Below, piece by piece: positions 5,721 through 7,845 of a stretch of 7,845 nt of DNA (position 1 is its first letter; every line of letters starts with the position of its first letter). This DNA comes from Rhodococcus sp. (in: high G+C Gram-positive bacteria) (GTDB taxonomy: Bacteria; Actinomycetota; Actinomycetes; Mycobacteriales; Mycobacteriaceae): contig JAAYXN010000119.1 in assembly GCA_012515885.1 (NCBI GenBank), positions 1-7,845 on the forward strand. Reading direction: 5' to 3'. The notes under the pieces are model-generated. The model was given only the letters and a program-made list of their open reading frames with translations. It had not been told where the DNA came from and searched no databases. Made by a program: the position numbers and the translations under genes.

Positions 5721-7845
5721 CTACTTGCCTTCCGCCAATTCAGCGACCCGGGCGCGGGCCGCATCCAATGCCGGTGCGATGCCACCGATGTCGCTGCCTG
5801 AGCCCTGCGCCATGTCTGCCTTACCGCCGCCGCGTCCTGCGATCAGTGGCCCGAAGGAACCCACCAGGTCGCCTGCGCCGATCCCGAGGTCCTGTGCCGC
5901 CTTGTTGGCCGCAACCACAAACGGAACCTTGCCGTCGACCTCGCCGAGGAGAACTACGACAGCCGGATCGCTGCCGAGACGGCCACGAATATCGCCGGCA
6001 AGAGTGCGCAGATCGCCTGCGGATACTCCTGCCGGGGCGGCGTCAGCAACAAGCCGCACCGCGCCGAGACGTTGCGCCTTGTCTGCGTAGTCGCCTGCCG
6101 CAGACAGCACTGCCCGGGCCCGCACCTGCTCCAGCTCCTTTTCTGCGACACGAAGCCGCTCGACCAGAGACTCGACCCGGCCGGGAACCTCTTCTGCCGG
6201 GACCTTCAGCGAGGAGGACAAACCGGCGAGCAGTGCCCGCTCTTTTGCGAGGTGCCGGTAGGAATCGAGGCCGACATACGCTTCGACGCGACGGATGCCC
6301 GAGCCGACGGACTGTTCACCGAGGAGGGTGACCTGTCCGATCTGCGCGGAGGAGCCCACGTGGGTACCACCGCACAGTTCCATCGAGAACGGCCCACCGA
6401 TTTCGACGACGCGGACCTCGTCGCCGTAGTTTTCACCGAACAGCGCCATGGCGCCCATCGACTTGGCCTTGTCCAGGTCGGTGACGAACGTGTTGACGGC
6501 ATAGTTCTCGGCGACGGCCTCGTTGGTGACCGCTTCGATGTCCTGCTTCTGTGCCTCGGTGAGCGCGCCCTGCCACGAGAAGTCGAAACGCAGGTAGCCC
6601 GGCTTGTTCAGAGAGCCGGCCTGGACCGCGTTGGGGCCGAGAACCTGACGCAGTGCGGCGTGGACCATGTGCGTGCCTGAGTGGCCCTGGGTGGCGCCTT
6701 TGCGCCACTCCGCGTCCACGTGGGCGAGGACGGTGTCGCCTTCAGTGATCTGGCCTTCGTCGATGGTGGCCTTGTGCACCCACAGCTTCTTGGCGATCTT
6801 CTGGACGTCGCGGACCGTGACCTTAAGACCCTGGGCCGTGATGGTGCCGCGGTCGGCGATCTGGCCACCGGATTCGGCGTACATCGGACTGCGGTCGAGA
6901 ATGATTTCGATGTCCTGGCCCGCAGTCGCGGTGGGGATGCGGACGCCGCCGGAGATCAGCGCGAGCACCGAGGACTCGGTGACCAGCTCTTCGAATCCGG
7001 TGAATTCGGTGGCGCCGCGGTCGACCAGTTCCTTGTAGACGGTCAGGTCAGCGTGCGCGTGCTTGCGTGCCTGAGCGTCGTCCTTGGCGCGCTGACGCTG
7101 CTCGGCCATGAGGGAACGGAATCCGTCTTCGTCGACGCTCAGGCCAGCCTCAGCAGCCATTTCGAGGGTCAGGTCGATGGGGAACCCGTACGTGTCGTGC
7201 AGTGCGAACGCTTCGTCGCCGCCAATCACGGACTTACCTGCCGCTTTGACTTCCTCAGCGGCGGTCTCGAACAGGCGTGAACCGGAAGCCAGGGTCTTGA
7301 GGAACGCAGTTTCTTCGCCGACAGCGACGGTCGCGATGCGATCAAAGTCGGTGGCGAGCACCGGGTAGGACGGCGCCATGGTGTCGCGCACGACCGTCAT
7401 GAATTCGCGCATCGAGGGACGCTCGGCACCAAGCAGGCGAGCCGAACGCACAATGCGGCGCAGCAGACGACGCAGCACGTAGCCGCGGCCGTCGTTGCCC
7501 GGGTTGACGCCGTCGGCGATCAGCATGGCTGCGGTGCGTGCGTGGTCAGCGATTACGCGGAAGCGGACGTCGTCTTCCTTGTTTCCTGCGCCGTACGCGC
7601 GGCCGCTGAGCTGTGAGGCCAAGTCGATGACGGGCTTGAGCAGATCCGTCTCGTACACGTTGTCGACGCCCTGCAGGATGCAGGCAACGCGTTCGATACC
7701 CATGCCGGTGTCGATGTTCTTCTTCGGCAGCGGACCGAGGATCTCGTAGCCCTCTTTCGCGCCGCCCTGACCACGCTGGTTCTGCATGAACACGAGATTC
7801 CAGATCTCGATGTAGCGGTCCTCGTCGGCTTCCGGTCCCCCTTCG
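5721..7845 (-). CDS. alaS: Alanyl-tRNA synthetase, lacking its N-terminal part (runs off the right edge)
   Basis: AlaRS charges tRNA-Ala and clears mischarged Ser- and Gly-tRNA-Ala in the cytoplasm. The frame is open from 7844, so 707 codons are visible. About 180-190 N-terminal residues, including class II motif 1, lie outside the window. The visible part begins before YIEIWNLVFMQ and class II motif 3 (IDTGMGIERVACILQG, about 7712-7665). The tRNA-recognition domain follows. The editing domain has HSGTH (6683-6669) and CGGTH (6374-6360), whose His and Cys ligands bind zinc. Next come a coiled-coil-like segment (about 6200-6110) and the C-Ala domain with RGGGKADMAQGSG (about 5832-5794). The gene ends in TAG 2 nt before ruvX. 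All expected domains are present and no defect is seen. Confidence 0.98.
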   Translation of the reverse strand, partial: EGGPEADEDRYIEIWNLVFMQNQRGQGGAKEGYEILGPLPKKNIDTGMGIERVACILQGVDNVYETDLLKPVIDLASQLSGRAYGAGNKEDDVRFRVIADHARTAAMLIADGVNPGNDGRGYVLRRLLRRIVRSARLLGAERPSMREFMTVVRDTMAPSYPVLATDFDRIATVAVGEETAFLKTLASGSRLFETAAEEVKAAGKSVIGGDEAFALHDTYGFPIDLTLEMAAEAGLSVDEDGFRSLMAEQRQRAKDDAQARKHAHADLTVYKELVDRGATEFTGFEELVTESSVLALISGGVRIPTATAGQDIEIILDRSPMYAESGGQIADRGTITAQGLKVTVRDVQKIAKKLWVHKATIDEGQITEGDTVLAHVDAEWRKGATQGHSGTHMVHAALRQVLGPNAVQAGSLNKPGYLRFDFSWQGALTEAQKQDIEAVTNEAVAENYAVNTFVTDLDKAKSMGAMALFGENYGDEVRVVEIGGPFSMELCGGTHVGSSAQIGQVTLLGEQSVGSGIRRVEAYVGLDSYRHLAKERALLAGLSSSLKVPAEEVPGRVESLVERLRVAEKELEQVRARAVLSAAGDYADKAQRLGAVRLVADAAPAGVSAGDLRTLAGDIRGRLGSDPAVVVLLGEVDGKVPFVVAANKAAQDLGIGAGDLVGSFGPLIAGRGGGKADMAQGSGSDIGGIAPALDAARARVAELAEGK
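5728..5733 (-). promoter_or_regulatory. Ribosome binding site of ruvX
   Basis: GGAAGG on the minus strand, inside the last alaS codons, has a 9-nt spacer to the GTG at 5718. It supports the long form of RuvX with its 54-residue N-terminal extension. The alternative would be a start nearer the conserved RRIGIDVG. Confidence 0.55.

Noticed and set aside
5456..6331. 291-codon open frame on the plus strand
   Set aside because: It lies wholly antisense to alaS and ruvX. Its product is Arg/Pro/Ser-rich without recognisable motifs, as expected from the complement of high-G+C genes.
6681..7280. 199-codon open frame on the plus strand
   Set aside because: It is antisense to conserved alaS domains and is explained by codon bias of the real gene.
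1..7845. Mobile element, defence system, CRISPR array, tRNA or rRNA
   Set aside because: No matching repeats, transposase-like proteins, integrases or RNA gene folds were seen. The window is fully occupied by housekeeping genes in a conserved order.

Overview
This is a compact stretch of a high-G+C actinobacterial chromosome in which every recognisable gene lies on the minus strand. In transcription order, from the right edge to the left, the genes are alaS (5' part cut off), ruvX, mltG, aroE (interrupted by an in-frame stop), a small A24 prepilin peptidase, aroC, aroK and aroB (only its first 71 codons). This order matches the alaS-ruvX-mltG-aroE-peptidase and aroC-aroK-aroB blocks of mycolic-acid actinobacteria (Mycobacteriales; compare Rv2555c to Rv2551c and Rv2540c to Rv2538c of M. 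tuberculosis). The protein sequences also look like that group. I cannot fix the genus from sequence alone; a Rhodococcus/Hoyosella/Corynebacterium-type relative is my guess.

The right part (about 3383-7845) holds housekeeping genes: alanyl-tRNA synthetase, the RNase-H-fold protein RuvX/YqgF and the membrane-anchored murein transglycosylase MltG. They are joined by a 2-nt gap and a 4-nt GTGA overlap. The shikimate dehydrogenase gene follows with an 11-nt overlap. The only sizeable gap (2449-2544, 96 nt) separates aroE from the peptidase and carries two tandem DnaA-box-like 9-mers. The left part (1-1944) is the aroC-aroK-aroB run, joined by a 1-nt overlap (TAATG) and a 1-nt gap, so translational coupling is likely. 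Together aroE, aroC, aroK and aroB supply four of the seven shikimate-pathway steps to chorismate. The peptidase is the odd member: it is a short, membrane-embedded, peptidase-only enzyme with no pilin gene in view.

The most notable feature is the broken aroE. Both halves of a normal-length enzyme are in the same frame and well conserved, but a TAG stop interrupts them near codon 196. A pair of compensating one-base length errors in C runs would restore a family-like sequence, so a sequencing or assembly artefact is a serious alternative to true inactivation. I see no RNA genes, insertion sequences, CRISPR arrays, phage or toxin genes, and no evidence for a new multigene system. No gene-free stretch exceeds 100 bases.
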